Positions 63,481-64,000 of a stretch of DNA of 64,000 bases are shown piece after piece. Below the pieces are notes generated by a model. The model had not been told where the DNA came from and did not search any database. It saw only the letters and a list, made by a program, of their open reading frames with translations. Origin of the DNA: Rhodopseudomonas palustris (GTDB lineage: Bacteria; Pseudomonadota; Alphaproteobacteria; Rhizobiales; Xanthobacteraceae); the NCBI RefSeq assembly GCF_003226555.1, contig NZ_QKQS01000012.1, forward strand, positions 20,519 to 84,518, in the 5' to 3' direction. The position numbers and the translations under genes were made by a program. The stretch's first letter is position 1, and every line of letters begins with the position of its first letter.

Positions 63481-64000
63481 CTATTCGGCGGCTTCGCGCT
63501 GGTAGCGCGCCGAGCGGGTGCGCATCGTCACCAGTTCTTCGGCAGCGGTGGGATGCAACGCCATAGTGCCGTCGAAGTCGGCCTTGGTGGCCTTCAGCTT
63601 GATCGCGACCGCCACCACCTGGACCAGCTCGGCGGCATCCGGGCCGACGATATGGCAGCCGAGCAGACGGTCGGTGGTGCCGTCGACGATCAGCTTCATC
63701 AGCACGCGCGACTGGCTGCCCGACATCGTGCCTTTCATCGGGCGGAAATCGGTCTTGTAGACGTCGACCACATTGTACTGGGACCGCGCCTGGGCTTCGG
63801 TCAGCCCGACGGTGCCGACCTGCGGCTGCGAGAACACCGCGGTCGGAACGCAGGAATAGTCGACCTGGATCTGCTTGCCGCCGAACACGTTGTCGGCGAA
63901 GGCGTGGCCCTCGCGGATCGCCACCGGGGTCAGATTGGTGCGATGGGTCACGTCGCCGACCGCATAGATGTGCGGCACCGAGGTGCGGCAGTGCTCGTCG
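63481..64000 (-). CDS. gor: Glutathione reductase, C-terminal part (runs off the window)
   Basis: The last 172 codons of a pyridine nucleotide-disulfide oxidoreductase; the start lies beyond base 64000. It enters in frame at RTSVPHIYAVGDVTHRTNLTPVAIREG, the FAD-binding motif of glutathione reductase, and has the dimerisation domain with the catalytic HPTAAEELVTMR end, which carries the His-Glu couple. HPTAAEE is diagnostic of glutathione reductase rather than dihydrolipoamide dehydrogenase. It reduces oxidised glutathione with NADPH. Confidence 0.9.
   Translation of the reverse strand, partial: DEHCRTSVPHIYAVGDVTHRTNLTPVAIREGHAFADNVFGGKQIQVDYSCVPTAVFSQPQVGTVGLTEAQARSQYNVVDVYKTDFRPMKGTMSGSQSRVLMKLIVDGTTDRLLGCHIVGPDAAELVQVVAVAIKLKATKADFDGTMALHPTAAEELVTMRTRSARYQREAAE

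Overview
The window is GC-rich alphaproteobacterial chromosome. Gene content and order (ilvB-ilvH-ilvC region, miaA/serB, the acpXL very-long-chain lipid A cluster, a class II DAHP synthase, multiple small inverted repeats) point to the Rhodopseudomonas/Bradyrhizobium group, most likely Rhodopseudomonas palustris. That placement is by recognition, not by database search. No rRNA, tRNA or CRISPR array was seen. Nearly all of the window is ordinary core and metabolic chromosome.

Layout. 1-8.2 kb: ABC uptake genes (an orphan NitT/TauT-type ATPase, then a betaine/choline-type ATPase plus a permease-binding protein fusion), an AT-richer beta-propeller gene, an SDR, a branched-chain-amino-acid-type binding protein and its FadR-type regulator. 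8.4-11.5 kb: the one clear island. A single AT-rich gene for a 904-residue NACHT/STAND NTPase with C-terminal pentapeptide repeats lies between two 97-bp direct copies of the ilvC 3' end, so it looks inserted into ilvC with the reading frame restored. 11.4-18.8 kb: branched-chain amino acid synthesis (ilvC, ilvH, ilvB). ilvB is preceded by a complete transcription attenuator: promoter, leader peptide with the run LLLVIV, and terminator. A DMT exporter, a DUF421 protein, a host-attachment-like protein and a MazEF module sit between. 19-25.6 kb: miaA and serB with overlapping divergent start codons, a HerA-type ATPase, MgtC and a ParB-like protein.

25.7-31 kb: acpXL-fabZ-fabF2-fabF1-adh-lpxXL, the operon that makes and attaches the very long acyl chain of rhizobial-type lipid A. 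One of its two ketosynthases has no cysteine at all. 31-44 kb: a B12-binding radical SAM protein, rhodanese-aminotransferase-PotF, Kup, MotA/MotB, phosphatidylserine synthase/decarboxylase and an Atm1-type exporter. 44-54 kb: LOG protein, a five-haem cytochrome fusion, a FAD oxidase plus ThDP enzyme pair, citramalate synthase (an alternative route to 2-oxobutyrate for isoleucine) with a GNAT gene and an unlisted 43-codon membrane peptide gene, and cysS. 54-64 kb: two secreted cysteine-rich proteins, a FAD amine-oxidase-like protein, a LuxR-type regulator, VapBC, nadE, dgkA, class II DAHP synthase and the 3' part of glutathione reductase.

Themes: isoleucine/valine/leucine supply (ilvB, ilvH, ilvC, cimA, a Liv-type binding protein), envelope lipids (acpXL cluster, pssA, psd, dgkA) and two small toxin-antitoxin modules with readable operators. 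The best candidate for something new is the ilvC-embedded NACHT gene.
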